Shown: piece by piece, positions 19,600 to 31,640 of the stretch
Position numbering within the stretch: position 1 is the stretch's first letter
How the letters are laid out: every line of letters starts with the position of its first letter
DNA from: Ceratopteris richardii
Taxonomy: Eukaryota; Streptophyta; Polypodiopsida; Polypodiales; Pteridaceae
DNA length: 64,000 bases
Assembly: GCA_020310875.1 (NCBI GenBank)
Contig: CM035437.1
Location: 51,544,027 to 51,608,026, forward strand
Reading direction: 5' to 3'
Translations under genes and position numbers: made by a program
Notes under the pieces: generated by a model
What the model was told of the DNA's origin: nothing
What the model saw: the letters and a program-made list of their open reading frames with translations, nothing else
The model's database searches: none

Positions 19600-22500
19600 T
19601 TGAGCTGTTAATTACCCCAACCGAATTCGATTGCATATCTTTGGTGAGCAAATCCGATGACTGCCAAAGTTTTGGGAAAAGTTTGATGGAAGTGAAGTTG
19701 TGGAGTGAAGATCCGGAGACCTAACTTCATCGACCTAGACAAATCAAATCATCCGGGACTATTACTTGATGAGGAAGCTTCAAGAATGGTGAATAGCTCC
19801 TGGCAAGGATCAAGAGGATGAATCGCTCTTCCAAAGGATCAATGGAAGGACGTAGCTAATTGGAAGATAAGTATTTTCCAAGTTATGTTTTCATTTCAAT
19901 ATTTGTTTTCTCCATGCTTTCATGTAGGATGCATTTTATGATGAAATAATGCAAATTAATGAAAGCTAAAAAAGAGAAAATAAACATATTGAAATGCAAA
20001 AGCACAAACATATTGAAATGTTTGGTATGCAACTACAAAAGAAATGATTGTTGTTGCATTTCTCCTTTCAAAAGAATGTTTTCAGGCACCTTACACATTT
20101 GTTTTCTTGCTTCCAAAAGGAATAATCATGCACTCAAGTATGTGCACATGTATATAACCTTTTGTAAGGTAGAGGAAAGAGTGTTGGACGCACACATATA
20201 TGTTTCAAGCTCAAGAAATTGCTTGATTTATGTTTAGCATATGAAAGGAGAATGGCATGTACTCACATGCATTTGCATCCAAGAATGGGCATTTGCATAC
20301 ATGAACATGCATTTGCATGCAAGTAGATGCATGAGCATACGCATGTTGTTCTGATAAGTAGTTGAATACGTATACTTTCATTCCTTTCTTTTTCTTGACT
20401 TAGCTAGGTGGAAAATATAGAAAATTACCTAGTTGCAAGGATCTTAACCATCATGCAACTAAATATCTAGTCTATTTTTTCCTAAAAAGTGATACATAGG
20501 TACCACTTAGTAGGAGTCTTTTTGAGGAAAAGAAAGCAAGTTGAAAGTAAGTATTCATAGAGTTACTTTCCAACATGCATGCTCAGTTTAAGTTTGGGAA
20601 GAAACCCAGATACTCTTAGCAACTATCGAGGATTTAGTTGTTTTTGGATGTTCATGTTCATGCATCCAAGTAAGGAAGTTTCTGTTGAAACTTGTAAGTT
20701 CCAAAATATTTTTAGGAGATTTAATACTTTATTATTCATCAAATATTGATGAAAATAAGTAGAAGTATTGAACTTCTAGAATCCCCGGAACTCTAGTGTT
20801 CATAGATGTTAGTTTCCAGAAATGCATCTCAAGGCATGATGCAAGGTCTTCAATCGACGCGGAAACTTTTCAAGGAAACTTGCTTGATTCTATTTAAGCT
20901 AATTCAAGGCTTAAAAAAGAAACCAAGATAAATATTAATTGATCTTTAGGAATCAACTAATTTCCTAAAGTCATGACAATTAATGAAATGATTTAGATTA
21001 TTTTCATTTCTGAAACAGATATCTTAGGAAATCCCGATATTTCCTAAAGACAATTTAGGAAACAAGTTCTTTCCTAAAAGATAAGCTTCAAGTGGTAAAG
21101 CCTTGAATCTTATAAAAGTCAAGAACATCTTTTATAAGATTAAGTAAAACAATTCCAAGCATTGTTTGCTTGTATAAAGTTTTCAAATATGGAGACTTTG
21201 TTAAAGCACTTTTCTAAAGACAAGAAAAGTATGCTTGGTGATCTTTAAGATAAGAAAAGCTTAAACAAGAGACCCAAGCAAAGTAATCTTTGGAAATTAA
21301 GCTATTTCCTAAAGATAAACTAATGAAAGAGCGTGATTACCTATTTCATTAGTTAAATGAGAATGTCTTTTGGACAAGCAAAGCCTTAAGTCTTGGTCTT
21401 ATCCAAAAGTCTGGAATTCCTTTTGAAGATCTTTCCAGTAAAAGAAACGATTCCAAGATGAATCATTAGACTGGAAAGCAAAAGATTCCAAGATGAATCA
21501 TCTGCTTCAAGTTATAGCTTAGTATTACTTGATTCCTTGGTAGGAATCAAAAAGTTCTTGAAAGAAAAATCTCCCCAGTTGTGAGACTAGCATCTTTCAA
21601 GAAAAGTTTTATAGCAAGTAGTTCCCAGCAAATCCCTAACCACCAGTTTTGGTATGTAAGTCCAATAAGTGATATAACATAATGATATATCATTGATTCT
21701 TAGCTTTGGAATCTGAAAAGCATTAGAAAATGCTTGGACTTAAGTTGAGGGAAAGATCTCAAAAAATCCTGCAGGTAAGCAAAGAAACTTAAGATAGTTT
21801 AAGAGATCTTAAAAGATAAAGACTAAGTCTTTATTTTTGTCGCCAAGATCAACCAGACTTGATCAAACTTGGCCATGATTGTCCAAGAATGTGCGATTAG
21901 AACTACTCTATAGATTGCCCAAGTATTGGCAGTAAAAAAATTCCGTAAGGAATTATTCACTCAAGTTTCATTTATTAAATGGAAAATTGTGAAAAAGTAA
22001 GCTGTTCCCAGTCTGAACAGCGTGAAGTAATTCCAAGTATGTAGTCTGCAACCGTGAAAACGGTACTTAAGTCTGTGGAAGGTAAAACATAAGTGTTTGC
22101 CTATCCTTAAAGGGATTTTGGTACAAATCCAAAAAGCATGAGCGGATGCTTAGACTTAAGCAGTAGAGAGATTCTTGTAAAAAGGCCCCGGCCGGGATAG
22201 GTACCTAAAAGCACCAGTATAGAAAGGAATCTAAAGACAAGAAGTCATAAACTCTTGTCGCTACAAAATTGGTCAAGAATAACCAATTGAACTTGAATTT
22301 GAGAAATTCAAGAACTTGGAATTCTGATTGGTTTTCATTTGAAAATCCCAGTAAAAAAGAATTGATATTTTGTCAAGAGGTTTTCAAGTTTCCAAGGCAA
22401 AGCACATGATTATGAGGTGATCATGCGAAGGAATCAAAACCTAGGAAAATCTAGTTAGAGGTAATGCCTGAAACTTCCAATTCTTGTAAAAGAATTGAAG

Positions 22501-24170
22501 AAATAAGGTACTCTATCAAGAGATGTTTAGACTTTAGGATAAGAATCACCCACACATTAATGTGAATATAAAATAGGGTGATATGGGACACCAGATTTTA
22601 TACTCAGATTGATGTAGGAAAGATGGTATGGGACATCGGACCGTGGGATGATGATTATCTTTTTGTCCTAGTTTGGATTTTGAAGTTAGGTTTCATCCTC
22701 AAGGGAATTAAGACTTCAAGGAAAATTTAATTCGTAAAGGATGAAAGTAGTATCTTACGATACTTCAAGGTAACTTCAAGATTAAGGAAACTGAAGATAT
22801 GAAGTAAGTAACTTCCAAGATCTTCATAGAACACTTCAAGTTTAAGTGTTATTGATCAGAAATAGTTGATAAATTTCTGAAAGAAGTTGGACTTTGATTT
22901 TGAGTTGATCTTTTCAACTAAAGATTTAATTGACTAAGTCAAGCATCCAGTTCCTAGTGTAACTTGAAAAAATTCACTCTTTTGACTCAAAGAAATGCAC
23001 AAGAATTGCATTCCCAATAAGGAGTCAAAAAGACTGAATGTGACCTGAACTTAGTCTCAAGTGAAGCATTAGTTGAATATTAAACTCATCGACAGAACCT
23101 CAGTGGGTCGACACACTGATGTTGGTTACCACACTAGTATCTTGTGGTTAGATGATGTTTTTGATTTGCTTTGAATCTTTTGGAGAAACCAGCTTATTTC
23201 TCTTAAAGATAAAGTCAATGCTTCAATATCTTGTTGAAATTGACCAGTGAAAAGTTAAAGTCCTGAGTCAACTAGACTTTGACTCATAGCAAGTTTATAT
23301 ATGTTCGAAGTTTGAATTGGTTGTACAGAGTTTTAGTTATTTCTTTTTGGTTTCCAAATCTTTTGGAATTGGCTCAGATATGGTATCTGATTCCTTTTGC
23401 AAAAGACCAGGGATAGCCGGTTAGAATTAGATAACTAACTTGAACATCCTAGATAGATGTTATGTACAAGAACCTTTTCAATCTTCAAAAGATGATAAGT
23501 CTAAGTAGACTTATTCATTTGATTTTGCTTCAAGTTATAGCATAAATAATTTCCTAGAGTCCAGTATACTCTAGAATAAAGAAGTTAGGAATTGCTCATT
23601 AGATTGACAATTCCCAAGAACTTTCAGTTAAAAGTCTTTGAGAAAAGTGTCCTAAGTTGGACAATTTTCATTTTGAATTTGAATTGGTGAAGTTAGTATG
23701 GTTGATTCCACCGGAATGGTAAACTTTCTCCTATAGTTTACATAGGATTTTTTCAACTCATTGGGACAGAGTAGTCCTCTAGTCGGGTGAAAAATCAAGT
23801 AACTGTTGGATCAAAGTAAACCATTGAATAAACATCTAAAGTTAGATGTATGGGACAATCAAACTTCAAGTTCTCCAAAACAAATTCAAGTGAATCAAGA
23901 ATTCTTAAAGTCTTGCAAGGGATAAGAATCTCACCTTCATTACTAAGTCCATGCACCAGACATGCCCAGAAATGGACTAGTAATTTGAATCCACCTAATT
24001 CACATGTTTGTGCCTAGATCGCACATCCAGAAACTGTGAATTAGCCAGGGATATGTGTTTAGATCCACCTTTATTATTCATTCACTATTTTGTACTTTGA
24101 CTAGTTTATCAAAGTGCAAAGCGAGATAGTGTTTAGAATCATTTGGGCAAGGATGCCACCACAGAGATGA
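19600..24170. other. Non-coding interior of element D
   Basis: AT-rich, with no frame above about 90 codons and no retroelement motif in any frame. Word-level repetition is high: TTTCCTAAAG(A)(C/T)AA, GATTCCAAGATGAATCAT (twice near 21455-21500) and TATGGGACA (22580, 22630, 23850). Near 20262-20345 there are several GCATTTGCAT/ATGCAT words. This looks like sequence that evolved without coding constraint. Confidence 0.7.
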
Positions 24171-24172
24171 GA

Positions 24173-24229
24173 CATGTTCTTCCAGTTCTAGAACATGACC
24201 ATGTTCTTCCAGTTTTAGAACATGAGGCT
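24173..24229. repeat. Two-unit direct repeat near the 3' end of element D
   Basis: CATGTTCTTCCAGTTCTAGA then ACATGAC is repeated with one change. Each unit contains a small palindrome (GTTCT with AGAAC), so each can form a short stem. It lies about 70 bases before the polypurine tract. Confidence 0.75.
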
Positions 24230-24298
24230 CGGGGGTTGCCTACAGTATGTATATAGCTCTATTTTCGAGGACGAAAATCTTTTCCAAGGGGGAAAGAA

Positions 24299-24725
24299 TG
24301 TAATAAAGTAAGTCTATGATCCAAGGGTCTGGCCGGTTCAGACAGATCTGAAATCGGATACCGTTTGGTCATCCGTGTGTATGACCAAAGATCTCGAGTT
24401 TAGACTTACTAGGAGGTCATTTACTCTTGTAACCAAGTAATCCACTTAGCCTAGTGGTTAAGACTCAAGGGTGTGAAGGACGAGGTCTTGGGTTCAATCC
24501 CCATGGGATACATGGGAAGAGTATTTTGCCCAAAGAGCTCTAGAACCTTCTAGAAGCATCCATTGGACACTTGGCGCACATGCAGTTACATGGCTGACAC
24601 TTGGCTAGTTAGTATCCACCTGCCCAAGAAGGCAGTTCCCTGGAGAGAGCTATATATAGAGGCATTTGGTTGGGAGGAGAGTCATCTCTCTAGTATGTGG
24701 TGGTCGTAATCCTTGTACTGTTGCA
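24299..24725 (+). repeat. 3' LTR of element D
   Basis: 427 bases, one mismatch to the 5' LTR. It includes the same TATA box and the same A box (from about 24445) and B box (24491-24501). Followed by target-site duplication CCTAG and the resumed family A LTR. Confidence 0.95.
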
Positions 24726-24829
24726 CCTAGCATGTTCACACACATCACTACCTAAATATATCAACAAATCCCCCTTGGGAGTCATGCGATGAACAAGGAG
24801 CATGCACTCATGTATAAGGAAGTGCCAAG

Positions 24830-25436
24830 CTATGTGGAATTATTCCACAAAAGCAAGTAAGCCCAAAGCTTTGTGAAAAGCTTAAAACTTCTCCCTAGGT
24901 AAAGCCTTTGTGAAAAGGTGTGCAATGTTCTCTTGTATGGGCACATATGCCAAACTGATCTCTCCATAAGAGAACCTCTCCCTGACATAATGATAGTGCA
25001 CCTCGATATGCTTAGTATGAGCATGGAACATAGGGTTCCTTGCAATTGCCAATGCACTCTGACTATCAGTGAAGATGGTGGTGGTAGAAGACTGACCAAT
25101 ACCCATATCATCCATAAGGTGTCTCAGCCACACACACTCAACATCAGCTATAAAAGTTGCCCTATACTGAGCCTCACAACTAGAAGTGGCCGTAGTAGGC
25201 TGCTTCATGCTTAACCAAGATATGCATGAGTTATCAAGCATGAAGAAAAAACCATTGGTGGACACACGTGTCATAGCAACCAGCCCAATCAGAGTCAAAA
25301 AAAGCATGTAAATCTGGTGGTAGTGATCCCCCTCGGGATAAAACAATCCAAGTTGTTGGGTACCACTCAAGTATCGAAAGATGCACTTAATTGCTTGCCA
25401 ATGCTTGGCACCTAGGCAATGCATAAACGTGCTCAT
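24830..25436 (-). pseudogene. Copia family A RNase H domain
   Basis: Minus-strand translation gives MHCLGAKHWQAIKCIFRYL, SGTQQLGLFYPEGD, SWLSMKQPTTATSSCEAQYR (the usual copia SWxSxKQxTVxxSSxEAEY block) and HTKHIEVHYHYVRERFSYGE. A second frame continues at 24830, so there is at least one frameshift near the end. RNase H removes the RNA strand of the hybrid; this copy is broken. Confidence 0.85.
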
Positions 25437-25559
25437 CTGTGAGACAACAAATTGAATATCTAGCTGAGGAATTCATAAGTAAATAAAGCATCCGATAACC
25501 TGTTGATAGAGAACAACATTAAATGCATCTTCAACATCATGAAGACTCAATCCTTAATC

Positions 25560-26333
25560 TATTTTCATAGGAGTGGTATTATGTTTGAAATCTTCAAGGC
25601 CAAAATGCTGCAATAATGTGTCAATATATTTTGTTTGACACAAATCTATGCCACCATCAACTTGGATAAATTGAATGCCCAAATAATGATGCAAATGGCC
25701 CAAATCTGACATCTCAAATCAGGCATGCAAATCAGCCTTAAGATCAGCAATATGCTTCTCATTAGGAACCACTAAGCAACATGTCATCAACATAGACAAC
25801 AATGATCACAAACACATCATTTGCATGCTTAACATATAAGGTGCTCTTAGTTGGACTGTTCTCAAAACCATGTGGAATCAAGTAGGCATGTATCTTTTCA
25901 TATCAAGCACGTGGTGCTTGCTTCAAACCATATAATGCCTTTTTCAACCTGCACACTTTTTTTCATGCCCTTTATACACAAAACCATGGGGCTAAAAAAC
26001 ATACACTTCTTCATGCAAGTCGCCATTAAAAAATGCAGTTTTAATTTCCAACTGATGTGCGTTCCAACCATGATGAGCTACAAGTGCACAGATGCTATGA
26101 ACAGTAGTCATTTGGCATGTAGGTGCAAAGGACTCATCAAAATCAATGCCTCTTTCTTGAGCATAACCTTTTGCAACAAGTCTACCCTTATAGCTATTAA
26201 CTATTCCATCAGGCTTATGCTTCAACTTGTATACCCACTTAGTGCCAATGGCCTTCTTTCCAAGAGATAAGTCACATAAAAATCCAATACCATTTTTCAT
26301 AATAGCATCATACTTTGATTGCATAGCAACCAT
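25560..26333 (-). pseudogene. Copia family A reverse transcriptase
   Basis: The N-terminal half is open (26333-25992): AIGTKWVYKLKHKPDGIVNS, RLVAKGYAQERGIDFDESFA and HQLEIKTAFFNGDLHEEVYV. The first catalytic Asp (QLDIKTAFLNG in related copies) is Glu here. Downstream pieces on the minus strand give ALYGLKQAPRA-like and YVDDMLL-like remnants with frameshifts. Inactive. Confidence 0.8.
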
Positions 26334-26339
26334 CCAATT

Positions 26340-27470
26340 TTTAGAATTTTAAGTTTCATCAAATGAAACAAGCTCTTTCTCATCACAAAGACTAGATGAA
26401 ACCATAGCATAGCAATCTGATGCAATTGAAGCACTATGAGAACTTGAACGAGTATGGTATGACAGAGGTCCAACTAATTTGCCATCTTGGAGAGTCTCAA
26501 CTAGCCATTTAGGCATAGTTTTTACCTCCTCTAAAAAGCCGATAAAGGTTGAGAAATTGCCTCATTTGGAGCAGCACTAGACTATCCACCTATAAATTGA
26601 TGTCTCCTTAGTACATGAAAGTAATGGTTAAATTGCATCTTCCACAAAAACAACATCACGGCTAACCAAAATGTGTTTAGTCTGTGGATGATATAGACAA
26701 TAGCCTTTGCTTTTAGAACAGTACTGAAGAAAAAAAAATTCACTACTTTTTCATCCAATTTTTTGCATTGTTATTCAAACATTAATGCATATGCCAGGCA
26801 ACCAAAGACACCCAGATGAGTACTAGATGGCTTTTGACCATGCCAAGCCTCATATGAAAGACTACAATGCTTTAGTGGGACACCTTTTAAGTACATATGC
26901 TACACACATAACTACCCAAAGCTAGAAACTATGTGGTAAAGCTTGACTCTTGACCATACAGCTCACCATCTCCATGAGTGACCTGTTCTTCCTTTTTGCA
27001 ACTTTATTATGTTGAGATCAAAATAGAGGGTGCCCATTTTACATGCTTATAGATCTTCAGCCAAAACTAGAAATTGTTTGAAGCACATAAAAACTTCCAA
27101 CATTTCTTTCAATGGATATACCCATGCATGCCTAGAAAAATCATCAATGAAATTCACGAAGTAAAGATAGTTCCCAAAAGAAGGTGTTTGTATAGGACCA
27201 TAAACATCATTGTGAATAAGCTGTAATTTTTAAGTAGCTCATACTGAACCAGTTTTTGGGAAGGACGAATGCTGCATTTTGCCGAAAGTACAGCCTTCAT
27301 AGACATGTCTACCAGGTGCCTCAAGTTTTGGCAGAGTAGGACACCATTTCAGATTTCTACAAGTGTAGCAAACTAGAAAAATTTAGATGACCGAAGTGTG
27401 CATGCCAAAGCTTTGCATCTGACATAGCCTGGGAATCTTGAACTGCACATGTTGAATCATTCATGGCTTT
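26340..27470 (-). pseudogene. Copia family A integrase and pol linker remnants
   Basis: Broken pieces on the minus strand match the better copies at 46750-47880 and 51600-52700: the SLMEMV/KSR region near 26950-26980, HPLF and ALVAE-like text near 27000-27080, and WVYPL/FIDDFSRHAW-like text near 27110-27150. Internal stops and small deletions throughout. Confidence 0.6.
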
Positions 27471-27478
27471 TGCATAAT

Positions 27479-27979
27479 CTATGAGCTTATATAGCCCATG
27501 AAATAAAATGCTAGAAGCAATAATGTTGAAACTAATAACAAATTTTTCTTGATCTGTGGCACAAATGAAGCATCTGAAAATGTAAAAGAAATACCATCAG
27601 CAATAGTCACAATGATCTTACCAACTCCCATGATAGGATAAGATGAGTTATTGGTGCATGTGATAGTATTCCCTGTAGGAGTAGGCTCAAGTGAAGTGAA
27701 GAAATTATGTTGCAAGGTAATATGTTTGTTTGCCCCACTATCAAACTACCAAACATATGAGTCCACTACAAACATATGTTGTTCATGATACGATGGTTCA
27801 TAACTGCAAACAATAGTAAACACCCATTCTTCATTTTGCACAAGATTTATAGACTGTGCTTTGGGTGTACAAGCTTCTAGAACAACCATTCTAGCCTCTT
27901 TTTTCTTTGTCTCTTTTGCAACCAATTTTGGATAACTCTTTACGACATGATCATTTCCTTTATAGTATTTGCAAAACAA
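27479..27979 (-). pseudogene. Copia family A protease and gag zinc knuckle
   Basis: The upstream minus-strand piece (27979-27746) starts FCKYYKGNDHVVKSYPKLVA, a decayed CCHC knuckle with Tyr replacing Cys at two places. It is followed by NEEWVFTIVCSYEPS and VDSYVW. The next piece (27715-27479) reads HNFFTSLEPTPTGN and GVGKIIVTIADGISFTFSDA, the copia protease region whose catalytic DSGA lies in the broken junction between the two frames. gag N-terminal sequence is missing beyond 28104. Confidence 0.75.
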
Positions 27980-28104
27980 CTTTTCCTTTTCTATTTTCTT
28001 TTCATCTCTGTCATCCTTCTTTGATTACATAGGATTAGCACATTTCTACTTACTAATAGATGGGATCCATTTACCTTTGCCCTTCTGACTAGCCAAGAAA
28101 TCTA

Positions 28105-28302
28105 GAGTTTGAGGTCTACAGAAGCACACAAACAACATAAGGAAGAAGAAGAAGCTTGGAGCACAACACACAATACCGAATGTATTACCACTAGAATGTA
28201 CAAAGATAAGTTACCCGTTAGGGCAAGAGGCTTATATACAAGCGGGGGGAAAAAACCTCCTAAAGAGGGAAAAAAGTGCCCAGATGGTCCTAGTGTGTTC
28301 AC
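28105..28302 (-). repeat. Copia family A LTR, truncated at both ends
   Basis: Matches family A LTRs (GTTTGAGGTCTACAGAAGCA, GAATGTATTACC, CCTCCTAAAGAGGG) but lacks the terminal TGTTG at the left and the last ~28 bases (ACATCACTACCTAAATATAT then CAACA) at the right, where copia B starts at 28305. Confidence 0.85.
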
Positions 28303-28304
28303 GA

Positions 28305-29360
28305 TGTTGGTGCAATTGAACCCAAGCCCACATACTTGGTTAACCAACTTATGCTTAACTTATTGGCATAACCTATGCAAGGCTTCATATGATCAACCTC
28401 ATGTAAAAGTACTTCACATTTATCCTTGTAAAAGTGGATTACACCCACAAGGAGTTACGAAGCTCTAAATCATGTATCACTTGGTTGTTGAGCAATGAGA
28501 GAATCTATTCTATATGTTAGCATTCACCTTTTAGGTAGAAGTCTGAATTTGAATTCAAGCTTTGGCTTGAACTTCAACTACAATGAGAGGATCTAAAAGA
28601 CCTACGTGTATCTTGAGGCTGAGAGATCATTTTGTAGTACATCCATTGTGATGTGAGAGCTCACCTCATAGATCTTTCATCTCTCACACATTGAGCAATG
28701 TTTGATTTCCAGTGACATTGTAATTCTACATGTTTAATAGATATATGATCATTACATTCTCATCTTACTTCTCTATCATAACTCCATCAGAACAATGATC
28801 TTCTTAGAGTTTGTTCTCAGTGTGTAGTTGATCATTTGCAATGATTTAAAGCATGATAGAATCAGTGTACTATCTATTACAATCCTATAAAGTTTCATTA
28901 GCATTTCTTCTTGAAATCCTTAGATATTAGCATATCTTTGATCACTGGTTTGATGACTATTGTGGCCCATGAATATCGGGATGGAGCTGTGACTTGCTAA
29001 ACTTCTTTCTCTGCATGTAGTCCATCATTTTTTATGAAATCACTCATGATTGTAGCTTACTAAGTTAATTAGATTTCCCCAAAAGGAATTAAGTCAATTG
29101 TTGCTGTGCTTAGAGATTTGTTCACAACACTAAACTAGTGTAAGAACAAAAATAGCAAGTTTTTTGTTATTGGATCAACTCCAACATATCTATTTGATCC
29201 ATGAATTAGTGGATCATCTTTGAAGCTACATATATGATTATTTGTGATAATTAGCAAGGTAAAAGGGCCCACTACATATCTCTGGAGCTCATTTGGCTGG
29301 TGTAGTGCAAAGATTTTATAGCACCACTTCATCTTCATCAAGTGCAAATCCATCCTCACA
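28305..29360 (+). repeat. 5' LTR of copia B
   Basis: 1056 bases, TG to CA, matching 33570-33761 over its first 190 bases with a few changes. Immediately followed by G and the primer-binding site. Confidence 0.88.
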
Positions 29361-29386
29361 GTGGTATCAGAGCAAGGTTGGACAAA

Positions 29387-30460
29387 ATGTCAGATGGATT
29401 TCCTTCATCAATTGACAAATTGGATAGAGGTAACTACTCAGCCTGGTCATTAAGGATGGAAGCTTCTCTTCAAGGCACGAATCTATATGGTTATATAGCT
29501 GGAGATGAAGTTATGCCAAGTTTCAAGAATAAACGTCAACCTACACAAGAAGAGCAAGAAAGATTGAGTACATGGTGCTCCAAGGATGCACTTGCAAGGT
29601 CTTATCTCCTCAACTCTATCTCAAATATTTTTTTGCCTCACATTAGAAGTTAAAACATCCGGGAAGTGTGGAATGCACTTGAGGCCTTCTTCTCTTCAAG
29701 CACAAAGGCCAGAAAGAACCAACTATGCTTGGACTTCACAAGCCTCAAGAAATCTTCCAAACAAAATGTGACTGATTTTTTCATAAAGATCAAAGATATT
29801 GTTGATCAGCTAGGAAGCATTGGAGAAGTGATAGATGAAGAACAAATTGTAAGGCAATTCATCAATGGCTTGAAGGGAGATGACAAGTGGGAAGCCTTTA
29901 CAACAACAATGGATATATACATGGATATGCATGTACCAGATTTCAATACACTCATGGGACAACTACTTACTCAAGAGGCCAAGCTGATGAAGAATGGAGA
30001 AGGTTCCAAAGGTAACAAATCTTCTGCTTTGTATACTAATAAAAATAAAAGCCAAAGACAACAAAGTGAAAGGAAAGAAAATGGATGATGAAGTAGGTAC
30101 ACACCAAGCTAACTATGCAGGTAGAGGAAGACATGGTAGAGGTAGAGGTAGAGGAGGAAGACAAGGTAGGGGGAGACCCCAAGACTCTAATCCTTGTTCT
30201 ATTTGCGGATTAACTAATCATACAACTGAGAATTGTTTTAGGAATTTCAAGAATCAAAGAAGCAGAGGCTACAACAGGGGAGGTTATGGCTACTCAATAG
30301 GAAGGTTCAACAATTTCCATGGGAACCACAACAACTACAACAACTCAACCTACCAAGAAGGATACAAACGGAGAAGAGATTACAATAATTACATAGACGA
30401 CTCAAATCAAGAAGACTCCCTACTTCTCTTGAATATGACAATGTCACAAGGTAAATTTGA
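29387..30460 (+). pseudogene. Copia B gag with zinc knuckle
   Basis: ATG at 29387 (MSDGFPSSIDKLDRGNYSAW) begins a typical copia gag (NYSAWSLRMEASLQ, the retrotransposon gag/UBN2 fold). An in-frame TAA at 29651-29653 breaks it; reading resumes with VWNALEAFFSS and LKKSSKQNVTDFFIKIKD to a second break near 30088. In another frame it continues with an Arg/Gly-rich linker (GRGRHGRGRGRGGRQGRGR) and the zinc knuckle CSICGLTNHTTENC (CX2CX4HX4C, near 30197-30240), intact in sequence. Gag packages the RNA; this copy needs at least one stop and one shift repaired to be read. Confidence 0.85.
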
Positions 30461-30660
30461 TGAGCATGTTTTCTACATAGATTCAGGTTGCTCAAATCAT
30501 GTGGTAGGAAATGTGGCCCTCCTATCAGATTTAGAAGATCCAAGGAACAAGCATGAAGTGCAAATAGGTGATGATACAAGGCATCTGGTGGAGAAGATAG
30601 CAAATGTAAAAGCACTTGATGGAAACATCAACCTACTTAGCAAGGTACCAAGAATTTGAT
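30461..30660 (+). pseudogene. Copia B protease remnant
   Basis: In the same frame as the zinc knuckle: VFYIDSGCSNHVVGNVALLS near 30470-30530 carries the copia protease active-site motif (D-S-G-C-S-N-H). It then ends with NINLLSKVPRI where functional copies read NLLSVGQL, and stops at 30657. Short and frameshifted afterwards. Confidence 0.8.
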
Positions 30661-30672
30661 GTGTAGGACAGA

Positions 30673-31640
30673 TTGTGGAGAAAGGCCTACAAGTTAGGTT
30701 CACAAAAGGAGGAGCATTTGTTGAAGATTCAAGTCAAGGATTCAGGAGGATTGCAAAGTGTGAAAAGACAAGTAGATTATTCACATTTGAATTACAAGAC
30801 ACAAGGAAATCTCCTTAATTATGGTATTCAGACACTCACAAAATTGGAAGTATGGCACAAACGGTTAGCACACATTGGTGAAAGATCATTAAAGCAAATT
30901 TGCACGGACCAAAGTGTACTTGGACTCCCTAATTTGTCAAAGCAACACATGATTTATAAGTGTAGTGCATGTCAATTTGGGAAGTCTCATATGTTACCAT
31001 TCATGAAGAAAGGATATATGCATGGAGATCTCTGGACTTGGTTCATACAGATGTATGGGGACCTAGCAAGGATGCTTCAATATCTGGATCAAGGTATTAT
31101 GTCTCCTTCATTGATGATTGCAGTAGATGGACTATACTATACTTTATGAAACACAAAGATGAAGTATTTTCATGCTTCAAAAGATATTTAGCTCTTGTGG
31201 AGAACCAAACAGGTAAAACACTAAAAAGGCTAAGGTGAGATGGAGGGGGAGAGTACTTCTCCCATGAATTTGATTCCTTTCTTCAAGAGAGGGGAATCAA
31301 AAGAGAGATTAATACAAGGTACACTCTTGAGCAAAATGGAGTGGTAGAGAGAAGGAATAGGACAATTGTTGAAGCTGCAAGGTCTATGATAAATGAAAAA
31401 CACTTACCTAAATGTTTATGGGATGAGGCTATATCCACAACCACTTATTTGATTAAGAGGTTACCTTCAAAGTCACTTGATGGCATGACACCATATAAGT
31501 CTTGGAATGGAGGAAGACCAAGCTTGGATCATTGTAAGATTTTTCGATGTATTGCTTATGCTCATGTTCCTTCTCAGGTTAGAGGAAAGATGGATCCAAA
31601 AGCTGAGATGTGTGTTCATGGGATATAACAACATCCAAAA
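30673..31640 (+). pseudogene. Copia B integrase, several frameshifts
   Basis: Pieces in three frames: LEVWHKRLAHIGERSLKQIC and CSACQFGKSHMLPF (GAG-pre-integrase with HHCC zinc finger), then SLDLVHTDVWGPSKDASISG and FIDDCSRWTILYFMKHKDEV, then GEYFSHEFDSF, NGVVERRNRTIVEAARSMIN and LSKSLDGMTPYKSWNG-like text. First and second acidic positions and the Glu can be found, but not in one frame. A TGA stop lies near 31235. Confidence 0.8.

Larger units (their letters stand above)
18175..24725 (+). mobile_element. Element D: young non-autonomous LTR retrotransposon without coding capacity
   Basis: Bounded by two 427-base LTRs (18175-18601 and 24299-24725) that start TGTAATAAAG, end CTGTTGCA and differ at one position in my reading (GGCTGGTTAG against GGCTAGTTAG). 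Target-site duplication CCTAG flanks it (18170-18174, 24726-24730). A primer-binding site for initiator-Met tRNA, TTGGTATCAGAGCC, starts at 18602, and a polypurine tract CCAAGGGGGAAAGAA lies at about 24284-24298. Orientation is plus. The 5.7 kb interior has no gag or pol frame and no RT, integrase or protease motif in any frame. It therefore resembles a large retrotransposon derivative mobilised in trans, probably by a Ty3/gypsy relative (the polypurine context CGAGGACGAAAATC is gypsy-like). It landed inside a copia family A LTR. Near identity of the LTRs means very recent insertion. Confidence 0.95.
17948..28302 (-). mobile_element. Copia family A element, minus strand, interrupted by element D
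   Basis: The left (3') LTR begins at 17948 as TGTGGGAGTTTGAGG (family form TGTTGGAGTTTGAGG), is cut at 18174 by element D and resumes at 24731-24766, ending ATATATCAACA. The polypurine tract complement AATCCCCCTTGG follows. Internal minus-strand pol debris runs 24830-28104 and a truncated 5' LTR lies at 28105-28302. gag and the primer-binding site are missing at the right junction. Family A is the commonest element here: two more copies lie at 45445-54757 and a fragment at 33765-34570. Confidence 0.8.

Noticed and set aside
18780..19600. Five functional tRNA genes
   Set aside because: B boxes and D-arm-like parts are clear, but I cannot pair a full acceptor stem and anticodon arm in any of them; reported as tRNA-like modules only.
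24882..25436. An intact RNase H gene
   Set aside because: Open for 184 codons but only a domain fragment of a broken copia pol, without its own start or context; kept as pseudogene.
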